A stretch of DNA of 64,000 bases from an uncultured Clostridia bacterium (GTDB lineage: Bacteria > Bacillota > Clostridia > Oscillospirales > Acutalibacteraceae). The notes beneath the pieces are model-generated. The model did not search any database and was not told the DNA's origin. It worked only from the letters and a program-made list of their open reading frames with translations. The stretch covers positions 1 through 64,000 of the forward strand of contig CALWDJ010000008.1 of NCBI GenBank assembly GCA_944376655.1. The letters run 5' to 3'. Shown piece after piece: positions 17,891 to 27,122 of this stretch. A program made the position numbers and the translations under genes. Every line of letters begins with the position of its first letter. Positions within the stretch are counted from its first letter, which is position 1.

Positions 17891-17933
17891 ATGATTTCTC
17901 CGTTCTGCCTTAAGGCACAAAAATATCAAATAT

Positions 17934-17962
17934 ATTTTACAATATACCCGGCCTAAAGTCAA
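17934..17962 (-). promoter_or_regulatory. Promoter of the pyrH-to-polC operon
   Basis: On the minus strand TTGACT (17957-17962) and TAAAAT (17934-17939) are 17 bp apart, giving a leader of about 35-40 nt before the pyrH ATG. No other convincing promoter was seen inside the operon. Confidence 0.7.
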
Positions 17963-18019
17963 TTACAAATACACCTTTTTTACCCGTAAATGCAAGTTTA
18001 AGATATAGTTTTCAAAAAA

Positions 18020-18048
18020 TTCAAAATAACTTCAAAAAGCGGTATTAT
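18020..18048 (+). promoter_or_regulatory. Weak promoter of the alarmone synthetase
   Basis: TTCAAA (18020-18025) and TATTAT (18043-18048) are 17 bp apart. The match to consensus is modest. AAAGGAGCGG precedes the ATG at 18083. Confidence 0.4.
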
Positions 18049-18082
18049 TATAGGACCGGAGAAAAAATAAAGGAGCGGCGGT

Positions 18083-18781
18083 ATGCAGACGGACGATAAA
18101 AAGACAAAGGAACTGCTTGATAAGGCAACAAAACTTTTCGAGCAGACAAAACCTTTTTCGGAACTTATAATGAGATACAAATGCGCAATGCTTGAGGTAA
18201 GAACCAAATTAGATGTCCTTAATACCCAGCTTTCGCTTGAAAATGACAGAAATCCCTTTGAGTCGATAAGCTGCCGTATTAAAAGTGTTCCGAGCATACT
18301 TGAAAAGCTGGAGCGGAAGGGACTTTCCCTTACTTCCGAGGCGATTGAGCAGAACCTCAACGATGTCGCCGGAATAAGGGTGATCTGTTCTTTCCCCGAC
18401 GATATATATGTGCTGGCGGACAGGCTTTGCTCGCAGGACGATATAAGGCTTCTGGAGAAAAAGGATTATATAAAGAACCCGAAGCCGAACGGCTACCGCA
18501 GCCTTCATCTTATAGTTGAGATACCGATTTTCCTTATGGACGGGAAAAAATATATGCGCGTGGAGGTTCAGTTCAGGACAATAGCGATGGATTTCTGGGC
18601 AAGTCTTGAGCATAAGCTGAAATACAAAAAGGATATACCCGGCGATATTGACGATATTTCAAGGCGGCTTAAGGAATGCTCCGATGAAATAAGCCTGCTC
18701 GACCTTAAAATGCAGGAGATACATAAGCAGATAGAAAGCAAGGTGCCAGCCGGCAGCTTGCCCCCGAAAAAAGAGAAATAA
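18083..18781 (+). CDS. Small alarmone synthetase (RelP/RelQ-type GTP pyrophosphokinase)
   Basis: Makes (p)ppGpp from ATP and GTP or GDP. The 232 residues hold only the RelA/SpoT synthetase domain (about 45-205), with LNDVAGIRVIC, KPNGYRSLHL and the RVEVQFRT..DFWASLEHKLKYK region. There is no HD hydrolase, TGS or ACT domain, so it is a single-domain enzyme, probably controlled by transcription or by its own oligomers. The C-terminal acidic/basic helix is usual for the YwaC/YjbM type. Divergent from the pyrH operon; followed by its own terminator. Confidence 0.93.
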   Translation: MQTDDKKTKELLDKATKLFEQTKPFSELIMRYKCAMLEVRTKLDVLNTQLSLENDRNPFESISCRIKSVPSILEKLERKGLSLTSEAIEQNLNDVAGIRVICSFPDDIYVLADRLCSQDDIRLLEKKDYIKNPKPNGYRSLHLIVEIPIFLMDGKKYMRVEVQFRTIAMDFWASLEHKLKYKKDIPGDIDDISRRLKECSDEISLLDLKMQEIHKQIESKVPAGSLPPKKEK

Positions 18782-18791
18782 AGATATTCTC

Positions 18792-18817
18792 AAAGCCTTT
18801 CGCTTCAGAAAGGCTTT
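18792..18817 (+). terminator. Terminator after the alarmone synthetase
   Basis: A 9-bp perfect stem (18792-18800 with 18809-18817) is followed by a T-containing A/T-rich tail, 11 bp beyond the stop codon. Confidence 0.75.
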
Positions 18818-18828
18818 TAAAATTATAA

Positions 18829-18857
18829 TTGAAAAAAGGAAATCACCGTATTATAAT
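18829..18857 (+). promoter_or_regulatory. Promoter of lepA
   Basis: TTGAAA (18829-18834) and TATAAT (18852-18857) are 17 bp apart. The TTG of this -35 box opens the lepA reading frame but would not be transcribed, which argues for the downstream start at 18895. Confidence 0.75.
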
Positions 18858-18894
18858 GTATAATGATAAAATACGGTCAAAAGGAGAAAAAGAA

Positions 18895-20700
18895 TTGTCC
18901 TTTCCACTTGAAAACATCAGAAATTTCTGTATAGTAGCGCATATTGATCACGGAAAATCCACCCTTGCGGACAGGCTGCTTGAGCTTACGCAGTCGGTAG
19001 CGGAGCGGGATATGGAAGAGCAGATACTTGACAGTATGGATCTTGAGCGGGAGCGCGGAATAACTATAAAGGCGCACGCCGTAACCCTTTACTACAAAGC
19101 AAAAGACGGTAAGGCGTATGAGCTCAACCTTATCGACACTCCCGGTCACGTTGACTTTAATTATGAGGTGTCACGCTCGCTCGCGGCATGCGAGGGAGCG
19201 GTGCTTGTTGTGGACGCGTCGCAGGGAATAGAGGCGCAGACGCTCGCGAACACCTATCTCGCGGTTGATCACGGGCTTGAGATACTTCCGGTCATAAATA
19301 AAATAGACCTTCCGGCGGCGGACCCAGAAAGAGTCCGCGGGGAAATAGAAGACATTATAGGAATACCGGCCGACAACGCGCCGCTTATTTCCGCAAAGAC
19401 AGGCATAAACATAGAAGAAGTGCTTGAACGCATAGTTACTGATATTCCGGCGCCGAAGGGTGATGTGAACGCTCCGCTCAAAGCGCTTATTTTCGATTCG
19501 TATTATGACCCGTACAAGGGGGTAGTGGTATATTTCCGCGTTATGAGCGGCAAGCTCAGAACAGGTGCCAAAATCCGTATGATGGCTACGGGAGCGGACT
19601 TTGACACGGTGGAGATAGGCAGAAAGCGGGCAACGTATATGGAGCCGTGCGATATGCTCGAGGCGGGCGAGGTCGGATACCTGACCGCGTCCATAAAAAC
19701 GGTTAACGAGGCGCGTGTGGGCGATACCGTGACGCTTGCCGAGGAGCCCGCGGCAGAGCCGCTTGAGGGTTACAGAAAGGTAAATCCGGTGGTGTTCTGC
19801 GGAATTTATCCGGCGGACGGGGCGAAATATCCCGACCTTCGGGACGCGCTTGACAAATTGAGCCTTAACGACGCGTCGCTGCTTTTTGAGCCTGAAAGCT
19901 CAAACGCGCTGGGCTTCGGCTTTCGCTGCGGATTTTTAGGACTTCTTCATATGGAGATTATACAGGAGCGTCTTGAGCGTGAGTACAATCTTGACCTTGT
20001 CACCACCGCGCCGAGCGTGGAGTATAAATTCGTGCTTACAAACGGGGAAACCGTCACGGTTGACAATCCGACAAACTACCCGGACCCCGCCGTTATAGCG
20101 GAGGCGCTTGAGCCGGTTGCGGACGTGCATATATACAGCCCGAGCGACTATGTGGGCTCTATTATGCAGCTTTGCGAGGAGCGCCGCGGGGTTTATACCG
20201 ATATGAAGTATATGGGCGACCGTGTGGACATACACTATGTAATGCCGATGGGCGAGATTGTGTACGATTTCTTCGACGCGCTTAAATCACGCACAAAAGG
20301 CTACGCAAGCTATGACTATGAGCCGAAGGGCTATGAAAAATCAAAGCTCGTAAAGCTCGACGTGCTGCTTGCCGGAGATATGGTGGACGCGCTTTCATTT
20401 ATAGTACATTCCGACAACGCATATAACCGTGCCCGAAGAATAGCCGAAAAGCTCAAGGATTACATTCCGCGCCAGCTTTTCGAGGTGCCGGTTCAGGTCG
20501 CGGTGTCAGGCAAGATTATCGCGAGAGAAACGGTAAAGGCACTCAGGAAAGACGTGCTTGCCAAATGCTACGGCGGAGATATAACCAGAAAGAAAAAGCT
20601 GCTTGAAAAACAGAAAGAGGGCAAAAAGCGCATGAGGCGCCTCGGAACGGTTGAGGTTCCGCAGGAGGCGTTCATGGCGGTGCTTAAGCTCGACGAATAA
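18895..20700 (+). CDS. lepA: Elongation factor 4 (LepA GTPase)
   Basis: A ribosome-associated translational GTPase that can back-translocate stalled ribosomes and influences initiation and assembly. From the TTG at 18895 it has 601 residues, the usual length, and AAGGAG lies 8 nt upstream. GTP motifs: AHIDHGKST (15-23), DTPGH and NKIDLP. The EF-G-like domains II, III and V follow, then the LepA-specific C-terminal domain ([20 protein letters not shown]). The next gene follows after 15 bp and may be cotranscribed. Confidence 0.97.
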   Translation: MSFPLENIRNFCIVAHIDHGKSTLADRLLELTQSVAERDMEEQILDSMDLERERGITIKAHAVTLYYKAKDGKAYELNLIDTPGHVDFNYEVSRSLAACEGAVLVVDASQGIEAQTLANTYLAVDHGLEILPVINKIDLPAADPERVRGEIEDIIGIPADNAPLISAKTGINIEEVLERIVTDIPAPKGDVNAPLKALIFDSYYDPYKGVVVYFRVMSGKLRTGAKIRMMATGADFDTVEIGRKRATYMEPCDMLEAGEVGYLTASIKTVNEARVGDTVTLAEEPAAEPLEGYRKVNPVVFCGIYPADGAKYPDLRDALDKLSLNDASLLFEPESSNALGFGFRCGFLGLLHMEIIQERLEREYNLDLVTTAPSVEYKFVLTNGETVTVDNPTNYPDPAVIAEALEPVADVHIYSPSDYVGSIMQLCEERRGVYTDMKYMGDRVDIHYVMPMGEIVYDFFDALKSRTKGYASYDYEPKGYEKSKLVKLDVLLAGDMVDALSFIVHSDNAYNRARRIAEKLKDYIPRQLFEVPVQVAVSGKIIARETVKALRKDVLAKCYGGDITRKKKLLEKQKEGKKRMRRLGTVEVPQEAFMAVLKLDE

Positions 20701-20715
20701 GAAACGGAGAACAGT

Positions 20716-21594
20716 ATGACCAGAGAAGAAAGACATAAAGCGATTGTAAGACGCAGAGTATTCGTAAGTTTCTGCGTAATAGTTTTAGCGGCGGTCGCCG
20801 CGCTCATTATTTACGCCGCCAGGGCGGTTTTCACGCCTGACGGGGAAGACAAAAACGGAAGCGACAGCGGAATATCCTCGATGAGCTCTCAAAGCTCAGA
20901 TGATCAGCAGGACAGCTCGGCTGATAACTCTTCCGGAAGCGAGCCGGACACTCCGAGCTATCCTGACGAGGGCCCGAACGGGCTTGACGCCAATTATTCA
21001 AAGCTGCTGCTTGTAAACGGCGAGCACCCGCTTGCGGAGGATTACGATTATCAGGCAAACCTTATGACCATACCGAACGAATACCTGAACAACAGCTGGT
21101 TCAAGCAGATAGGCGGGCAGATCGATAAAGACGTCTGGCCGTATATGAAGGCCATGATTGACGCGGCGTGGGAGGATGGCGTGGATCTTTACGTATGGTC
21201 TCCCTACCGTTCCTACGACATGCAGAAGACTTTGTTTGACAATCAGGTGAGCAGCTGCAAGGCGAATGACCCTTCACTTACTCAGGCAGAGGCAGAGGCT
21301 AAGGCGGCTACTGTTGTCGCGCGTCCGGGAACCAGCGAGCACCATACCGGCCTCGCGGCGGATTTCAATATGGCGTCGGACAGCTTTGAGAACACCGAGA
21401 TGTATAAATGGATGCAGGAAAACGCGGAGGATTACGGCTTTGTAATGCGTTACAGCGCGGAAAAGCAGCCTATAACAGGTGTTATCCATGAGTCGTGGCA
21501 TTACCGCTTTGTCGGAATAAACAACGCAAAGGAAATGAACCGCCTCGGAATGTGCCTTGAGGAATATCTCGAATATCTGGGCGAAAACAGTTAA
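20716..21594 (+). CDS. VanY-like D-alanyl-D-alanine carboxypeptidase (M15)
   Basis: An extracytoplasmic peptidase that removes the terminal D-Ala from peptidoglycan stems or acts as a related endopeptidase. It has 292 residues. One membrane helix (about 15-37) is followed by a Ser/Asp-rich linker (about 42-80). The M15B/VanY domain (about 130-285) keeps the zinc ligands in SEHHTGLAADF near residue 206 and HESWHYRF near 261. It is not next to vancomycin-resistance genes, so a housekeeping wall role is likelier than resistance. Confidence 0.9.
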   Translation: MTREERHKAIVRRRVFVSFCVIVLAAVAALIIYAARAVFTPDGEDKNGSDSGISSMSSQSSDDQQDSSADNSSGSEPDTPSYPDEGPNGLDANYSKLLLVNGEHPLAEDYDYQANLMTIPNEYLNNSWFKQIGGQIDKDVWPYMKAMIDAAWEDGVDLYVWSPYRSYDMQKTLFDNQVSSCKANDPSLTQAEAEAKAATVVARPGTSEHHTGLAADFNMASDSFENTEMYKWMQENAEDYGFVMRYSAEKQPITGVIHESWHYRFVGINNAKEMNRLGMCLEEYLEYLGENS

Positions 21595-21618
21595 GGCGTT
21601 TTTGTATTGACGGCAGCT

Positions 21619-22368
21619 TCAGAAAACCGTCATAAGTATTCCGGTAAGAATACCCGCGAGCACGGCAAAGGCCGGCAGACCGGATGCGCTGCCGTTAACG
21701 GATGCCGGAAGTTCGCCGAACACAACATACAGCATGGCGCCCGAAGCGGCGCTTAAAGATAAAGAAAGCCAAAGAGGATTTATGTTTCCGAGCATAAATC
21801 CAAAAGCAGCACCCGCGACGGTAGGAGCGCCCGCAAGGGCGGTGAGTAATACCGCCGCGGTTTTTTTCATGCCGCCTTCAGTAAGCTGCAAAGCGACCGC
21901 CATACCCTCCGGAATGTTGTGAAGCCCCATAACTGCGGCAATCGCGAGACCGCCTGCATGCGCCGCGCCCGCCGGTACAAACGAGGAGCCTATCACCATA
22001 CCCTCGGGCAGATTGTGCAGTGCTATGGCTACGGCGGTTACCGCTCCGCCGGTTATAAGGCTTCCGCTCCGGCCTGCCGGATTGCCATAAACAGCCGAAA
22101 TGCGGCAGGCAAGGCTGTTAAGCAGGAAGACAGTGCAAAAACCGAGCGCGGTGCCGGAGAGCACAAGCATTATATGCGAAAGCAAAAGCGCCTGCGGAAT
22201 AAGGTCAAAGCAGACTACCGAAAGCATTACCCCTCCGGCAAATCCAAGCATAAATCCGCTGCCCTTTTTTCCGCTGCGCTTAAAAATAATGCCGGAAAGG
22301 CCGCCAAGGCCTGTTCCGGCAATACCGGCTATGCCGGTTATCAGCATTATATCTGCAAAAAGCTCCAA
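21619..22368 (-). CDS. ZIP-family divalent metal transporter
   Basis: Imports zinc or other divalent metals (ZupT group). It has 249 residues and eight predicted membrane helices. The metal-path motifs HNLPEGM and GLHNIPEGMA lie in helices 4 and 5 as in all ZIP proteins. The His-rich loop between helices 3 and 4 seen in many ZIPs is short here. It lies 33 bp downstream of the GH13 gene on the same strand, so it may be read through from the glycogen genes, but the functions are not linked. Substrate cannot be told from sequence. Confidence 0.9.
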   Translation of the reverse strand: MELFADIMLITGIAGIAGTGLGGLSGIIFKRSGKKGSGFMLGFAGGVMLSVVCFDLIPQALLLSHIMLVLSGTALGFCTVFLLNSLACRISAVYGNPAGRSGSLITGGAVTAVAIALHNLPEGMVIGSSFVPAGAAHAGGLAIAAVMGLHNIPEGMAVALQLTEGGMKKTAAVLLTALAGAPTVAGAAFGFMLGNINPLWLSLSLSAASGAMLYVVFGELPASVNGSASGLPAFAVLAGILTGILMTVF

Positions 22369-22401
22369 GAAAATCAGCTCCGGACGTTGAACTCGGGAAA
22401 A

Positions 22402-24258
22402 TCAGAGCGCCAGAACGGCGAAATCCTCCCTGTTTAATTTTAGTCGTCCGTTTTCCGTTTTATTACCGAAAATCACCTTTGCCTTGTCAAATTCGCGCGG
22501 TATTTCCTGCTCAGATGGCTCGTGCCAGCGGTTTACCGCCACAAGAGCGGCGTTTTTGCCCTTTCGGCGGATATATACGATATCGCCGTAATTCGCGTAT
22601 ACCGGAACAAAATCGCCCGAAGCGAAAACGGCGCTTTCGCGCCTGAACCGGCCGAGCTTTTTATAAAACCCGACGAGCTCGGAATTTTCCTTTCCCCACG
22701 GATACGCCGCGCGGCAGAAGGGGTCGCCGTAGCCGGTCATTCCCGCCTCGTCCCCGTAGTAAAGCGACGGTACACCCGGCAGCGTGTACTGAAGCACTGC
22801 CGCCAGTTTTAACAGCCTTATCCCTTTTTCAAGCTGTTTATCTGACAGCTTCTGGACAGACTGCCATTCGCGGTCTCCGGTCAGCGCGTCGTCGGTCGCG
22901 AGACGGGTCAGTATCCTTGCCGTGTCATGTGTACCGATGTGGTTCATCAGCAGCTTTACCGACTGCGGCGGATAGTTTTCGAGTATATCAAGCACCGTAT
23001 CGACAAGCGCTCTGGAATTTCCGCCCTTTACATAGGTAATTATCGCTTCGGCGAGAGGATAGTTCATAACCGAGTCAAGCTGCCTGCCGCGCAGAAATCT
23101 TCTGCGGCTGCCGTAGCTTATTTTGTTGGTCGCGTCCTCCCATACTTCGCCGAGCAGATAGTTTTCACTGCTTTCCGCCTTTACCGCGAGCCGGATTTTA
23201 TCGAGAAAGGTGTCCGGCAGCTCATCAGCAACATCGAGTCTCCAGCCCTTTACCCCTTTTTTTAGCCAGTACCTTATCACGCCGTTTTCGCCGGCGATAA
23301 AGTTGGAGAAGGAGAGGTTCTCCTCATCGGTCTCAGGAAGCGACGGCACACCCCACCAGCAGGAATAGCCGGAAGGGTAGTTCCCGAATTTATACCATCC
23401 ACGGTAGGGTGAGTCTTGAGAATTTGCCGCTCCGACAGTGTCATAGCGGTTTTTCGAGTTAAAATAACGGCTGTCGTCTCCGGTGTGTGAAAAAACGCCG
23501 TCAATTATAATCGATATGCCTCTTTTTTCCGCCGCCTTTATAAGCGAGACAAAATCCTCTTCGCTGCCGAGCAGCGGGTCGGTTTTCATATAATCCGCCG
23601 TGTTATAGCGGTGGTTTGAGTGAGCCTCAAAAACCGGGTTCAGATAAATACAGCTTACACCCAGCTCCTCGAGATAGGGGAGCTTTTGCTCTATGCCCTT
23701 GAAATCGCCGCCGTAGTAATCGTTTCCGAGACTTTTTTTATCCCCGGTCTGCCTGTATTCAGGCTGTGCATACCAGTCTTCGCATAGATAACGGTCGTCC
23801 GGCACACCGTCTTTTTTCTCTCCGGAGCTGTAAAAACGGTCGGGAAAAATCTGATATATTATTCCTCCGTCAAGCCAGTCGGGCGTTTTGAAATCGCGCT
23901 GAAATACCGTGAGCTGCCACCATTCTCCCTTTTCGGCTGAGACAATGCCGAGCGAATGCTCAGACTTTACGACATTAAAATCGCCGTAGTCGCTCGTATA
24001 TCTGAACTGATACCAGAAAAGTCCCTCTGTAAGAGTTATTTCACATTCGTAAAAGCGGTAGTTATCAAGACTGCCGCCCTCGGTCATACGCTGTTCCTTT
24101 ATTATTCCTGTGCGGTCCGATTTTATTATGAAAAAAGCTGCGTGAACATGAGCGTCGTTATGCAGCAACAACTTAAGCCGAAGGGTATCCCCTTCGGCTA
24201 AGGCTCCGAGACGGCTTCTGTATAACGGGTTTCTTGAGTCAAACGGATAGCGTTCCAT
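22402..24258 (-). CDS. GH13 alpha-glucanase, neopullulanase/cyclomaltodextrinase-like
   Basis: A glycoside hydrolase acting on alpha-1,4 glucans. It has 618 residues: an N-terminal beta domain (about 1-115, resembling CBM34), the (beta/alpha)8 barrel (about 125-520) and a C-terminal beta domain. Catalytic regions are intact: GWRLDVADE (nucleophile Asp), LLGEVWED (acid Glu) and NHIGTHDT (third Asp). There is no signal peptide, so it works in the cytoplasm, on maltodextrins or glycogen branches. The stop is 3 bp from the region of the glgP stop-to-start junction, so it is cotranscribed with glycogen phosphorylase; the pair fits glycogen breakdown. Confidence 0.93.
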   Translation of the reverse strand: MERYPFDSRNPLYRSRLGALAEGDTLRLKLLLHNDAHVHAAFFIIKSDRTGIIKEQRMTEGGSLDNYRFYECEITLTEGLFWYQFRYTSDYGDFNVVKSEHSLGIVSAEKGEWWQLTVFQRDFKTPDWLDGGIIYQIFPDRFYSSGEKKDGVPDDRYLCEDWYAQPEYRQTGDKKSLGNDYYGGDFKGIEQKLPYLEELGVSCIYLNPVFEAHSNHRYNTADYMKTDPLLGSEEDFVSLIKAAEKRGISIIIDGVFSHTGDDSRYFNSKNRYDTVGAANSQDSPYRGWYKFGNYPSGYSCWWGVPSLPETDEENLSFSNFIAGENGVIRYWLKKGVKGWRLDVADELPDTFLDKIRLAVKAESSENYLLGEVWEDATNKISYGSRRRFLRGRQLDSVMNYPLAEAIITYVKGGNSRALVDTVLDILENYPPQSVKLLMNHIGTHDTARILTRLATDDALTGDREWQSVQKLSDKQLEKGIRLLKLAAVLQYTLPGVPSLYYGDEAGMTGYGDPFCRAAYPWGKENSELVGFYKKLGRFRRESAVFASGDFVPVYANYGDIVYIRRKGKNAALVAVNRWHEPSEQEIPREFDKAKVIFGNKTENGRLKLNREDFAVLAL

Positions 24259-24261
24259 CGC

Positions 24262-26682
24262 TTATTTCTCCGGCTTTACCGTTTTAACAGGCGATGCATG
24301 CCATATTTTTGACGCGTAGTCGGCTATTGAGCGGTCGGCTGAGAATATGCCGGAATTGGCGATATTGACAAGCGACATACGGTTCCAGCGCTCACGGTCG
24401 GCATAAAGCTCCGCTGCCTTTTTCTGGGCTTCGCGGTAGTCGGCAAAATCGGCAAGCGCCATATATCTGTCGGTCTTTTTAAGCGTGTTGTAAATATTGT
24501 CGAAATTCTGACCGCCGATTCCCTTGCCTATAAAGTCAAGCGCCTGCTTGAGCACCGGATTGTTGTTATAGTACTGCGCCGGTGAGTAGCCGCTTTTCTG
24601 AAGTCTTAATACCTCAGGCGTCTGCATTCCGAATATTATAATATTGTCATCACCGACAGCCTTGTGTATCTCAACATTGGCTCCGTCCTCGGTACCTAAA
24701 GTAATCGCTCCGTTCATCATCAGCTTCATATTGCCGGTTCCGCTCGCCTCAGTGGAAGCTAATGAAATCTGCTCGCTGATATCCGCGCTCGGAATCATAA
24801 GCTCCGCGAGAGTCACCTTGTAATCCTCAAGGAAGAGAATTTTGAGCTTGTCGTTCACCGTGCGGTCGGCGTCTATCACGGTGGACAGCTTGTAAATCAT
24901 CTGTATTATCTCTTTGGCGAAAAGGTATCCCGGAGCAGCTTTCGCGCCGAATATATATGTCTTCGGGGTGAAGTCGGCGTTCGGGTTGTCTTTAAGCCAC
25001 AGATACTGCGAAATAATATTAAGCGCGTTAAGGTGCTGACGCTTGTATTCGTGCAGACGCTTTACCTGCATATCGAATACCGAGTCAGGATTTACTGAAA
25101 TTCCTGTGCTTTCCTTGACATAGTTCGCGAAACGCACCTTGTTTGAATGCTTGATTCCATCGAGCTTTGTGAGTACGTCTTTATCGTCCTTGAACTCGGC
25201 GAGCTTTGAGAGCTTTGAGGCGTCTTTCACAAAGCCGCTGCCGATAAGCTCGGTGAGATAGGCGGTAAGCTCCGGGTTTGCCTGACACAGCCAGCGGCGG
25301 TGAGCAATACCGTTTGTTACGTTTGTGAATTTTTCAGGCGTCATTTTCGCGTAATCCCTGAAAAGCTCGTTTACAAGAATTTCGCTGTGCAGCTTTGAAA
25401 CACCGTTAACGGTGTGGCAGGAGGCAACGCAGAGATTAGCCATTCTGATAATGCCGTTCTGTATAATGGCGGTGCGCTCAACCACGAGCGGGTCGCCGGT
25501 GCGGGAGAGAACCTCGCCCCTGAAGCGGCGGTCTATTTCTTTTATTATCTGATAAATACGCGGTATGCGGCTCTTTATAAGCTCCTCTGTCCAGCACTCG
25601 AGCGCCTCTGACATTATTGTGTGATTGGTGTAGGCGACAGTGCCTGTTACAAGCTCCCATGCCTTATCCCAGCCGTAGCCGCATTCGTCAAGCAAAAAGC
25701 GCATAAGTTCCGGAATTGCGAGAGTCGGGTGCGTGTCGTTAATGTGGATAGCCACCTTTTCGGGCAGGTTGTCAAGCGTGTTGTAGCGGCTTAAGTGACG
25801 GCGCAGTATATCCTGAACCGAGGCGGAAACAAGGAAATACTGCTGGCGGAGCCTGAGGGATTTGCCCTCCATATGGTTATCCTCAGGATAGAGGACCTTT
25901 GAAATATTCTCGGTCATGGCGCGCTGTTCTATCGCGCGGACATAGTCTCCCTGATTGAAGGCGGACATATCAAAATCCTGACACTCCGCGCTCCAGAGCC
26001 TCAGCACATTCACTGTCCTGCCGTCCTTTCCCGCGACCATAAGGTCATATGGGACAGCGTGGACAGTGTGATAGCCTGTATGCTCAACGTGGTGGTAGTT
26101 GCCGTCCCACCATTCGTTGATTTTACCGTCGAAATTGACGTCAACCGCGGACTCCGAACGCTGCTCAAGCCATATTCCGCCGCCGGGCAGCCAGAAATCG
26201 GGCATTTCGGTCTGCCAGCCGTCCACCAGCTTCTGACGGAATATTCCCAGCTCATAGCGTATGCAGTAGCCCATGGCCGGATAACCGCCGGTCGATAGCG
26301 CGTCGAGGAAGCAGGCGGCAAGCCTGCCGAGGCCGCCGTTGCCGAGTCCCGCGTCAGGCTCAAAGTCATAAAGACGGTCGAGCTTTACCTTAAAGCGGGC
26401 AAGCGCCTTTGCCATGGTATCGGTAAGGTCAAGATTGAACAGATTGTTTTTAAGGGAACGCCCCATTAAAAACTCCATACTGAGGTAGTAAACGGTTTTT
26501 GCTTCCTGCTCGTCAGCGGTTTTCTTAAACTCCGCACGGCGGTCGCTCATTATTTCAAGCAGTACCAGTACGCAGGCTTTGTAGAAAAGCTCGTCTGAAG
26601 CCTGTTCGGGTGATACGCCGAAATTATGCGACAGTTTGCGCTCAATCATGGCAGAAACAGCGGAAACGGTATATTTAGTCAT
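24262..26682 (-). CDS. glgP: Glycogen/maltodextrin phosphorylase
   Basis: Releases glucose-1-phosphate from alpha-1,4 glucans with phosphate. It has 806 residues (GT35, pyridoxal-phosphate dependent). Motifs: GLGNGGLGRLAACFLD, HINDTHP, and the cofactor lysine in EASGTGNMKLMMNGA. I chose the ATG at 26682 with GGGAG about 8 nt upstream; an ATG at 26697 lacks a site. Glucose-1-phosphate formed here can be used by the phosphoglucomutase at 28.8 kb and by GalU at 47 kb. Confidence 0.96.
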   Translation of the reverse strand: MTKYTVSAVSAMIERKLSHNFGVSPEQASDELFYKACVLVLLEIMSDRRAEFKKTADEQEAKTVYYLSMEFLMGRSLKNNLFNLDLTDTMAKALARFKVKLDRLYDFEPDAGLGNGGLGRLAACFLDALSTGGYPAMGYCIRYELGIFRQKLVDGWQTEMPDFWLPGGGIWLEQRSESAVDVNFDGKINEWWDGNYHHVEHTGYHTVHAVPYDLMVAGKDGRTVNVLRLWSAECQDFDMSAFNQGDYVRAIEQRAMTENISKVLYPEDNHMEGKSLRLRQQYFLVSASVQDILRRHLSRYNTLDNLPEKVAIHINDTHPTLAIPELMRFLLDECGYGWDKAWELVTGTVAYTNHTIMSEALECWTEELIKSRIPRIYQIIKEIDRRFRGEVLSRTGDPLVVERTAIIQNGIIRMANLCVASCHTVNGVSKLHSEILVNELFRDYAKMTPEKFTNVTNGIAHRRWLCQANPELTAYLTELIGSGFVKDASKLSKLAEFKDDKDVLTKLDGIKHSNKVRFANYVKESTGISVNPDSVFDMQVKRLHEYKRQHLNALNIISQYLWLKDNPNADFTPKTYIFGAKAAPGYLFAKEIIQMIYKLSTVIDADRTVNDKLKILFLEDYKVTLAELMIPSADISEQISLASTEASGTGNMKLMMNGAITLGTEDGANVEIHKAVGDDNIIIFGMQTPEVLRLQKSGYSPAQYYNNNPVLKQALDFIGKGIGGQNFDNIYNTLKKTDRYMALADFADYREAQKKAAELYADRERWNRMSLVNIANSGIFSADRSIADYASKIWHASPVKTVKPEK

Positions 26683-26739
26683 AACAGCATCTCCCATATT
26701 TTATAAATACTAATAGATAAGGTTATTATTTACTCTTTT

Positions 26740-26768
26740 ATGATACAATATTCAGAGCCTTTTTTCAA
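26740..26768 (-). promoter_or_regulatory. Promoter of glgP-GH13
   Basis: On the minus strand TTGAAA (26763-26768) and TATCAT (26740-26745) are 17 bp apart, about 55 nt ahead of the glgP start. Confidence 0.55.
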
Positions 26769-26895
26769 TACTCTTTTGCGAATATATTTTAATGAATTGT
26801 TGTGTATAATAAATAAAAAAATAGTTTATTTTACATAAAATAAAAGAAAATTCGTTATTTAGCACAATAATTTACTTTTAAATGAATATAATAAA

Positions 26896-26918
26896 GGCCT
26901 CCCTTGTCACGGGAGGCC
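26896..26918 (-). terminator. Strong terminator of the 47-residue protein gene
   Basis: An 8-bp GC-rich perfect stem (26896-26903 with 26911-26918) with a 7-nt loop lies 6 bp past the stop codon and is followed by a T-rich stretch on the minus strand. Confidence 0.8.
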
Positions 26919-26923
26919 CTCAA

Positions 26924-27067
26924 TCATTCGTCCTCTGTGCTATCGCACTCGAGGTAATCGCCCTTAATGCGGTTCCTGTTGCTTAGCTGGTCAATAAGAA
27001 CGAGTACGCCGAACGCGGCGGCAAAAAGCGCTAAAATTGACAACGTTACTTTTAAAAATCCTTTCAT
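26924..27067 (-). CDS. 47-residue single-pass membrane protein, unknown function
   Basis: A small gene with full expression signals. The ATG at 27067 has AAAGGTGG about 8 nt upstream. The protein starts MKGFLKV, has one hydrophobic helix (about residues 5-25, rich in Leu, Ala and Phe), then a basic patch (NRNRIK) and an acidic tail ending ECDSTEDE with one cysteine. Short basic starts before the helix suggest the tail faces the cytoplasm or is exposed by later processing; topology is uncertain. Its own consensus promoter and strong terminator argue that it is a real, well-expressed gene. I recall similar small proteins in Clostridia but cannot name a family. Confidence 0.75.
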   Translation of the reverse strand: MKGFLKVTLSILALFAAAFGVLVLIDQLSNRNRIKGDYLECDSTEDE

Positions 27068-27093
27068 ACGATAAACCACCTTTCGTTACACCT

Positions 27094-27122
27094 ATTATAT
27101 CAAGTTACCGGCTCAATGTCAA
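27094..27122 (-). promoter_or_regulatory. Perfect consensus promoter of the 47-residue protein
   Basis: On the minus strand TTGACA (27117-27122) and TATAAT (27094-27099) are exactly 17 bp apart. Both boxes match sigma-A consensus completely. The -35 box ends one base before the cardiolipin synthase stop codon. Confidence 0.85.
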
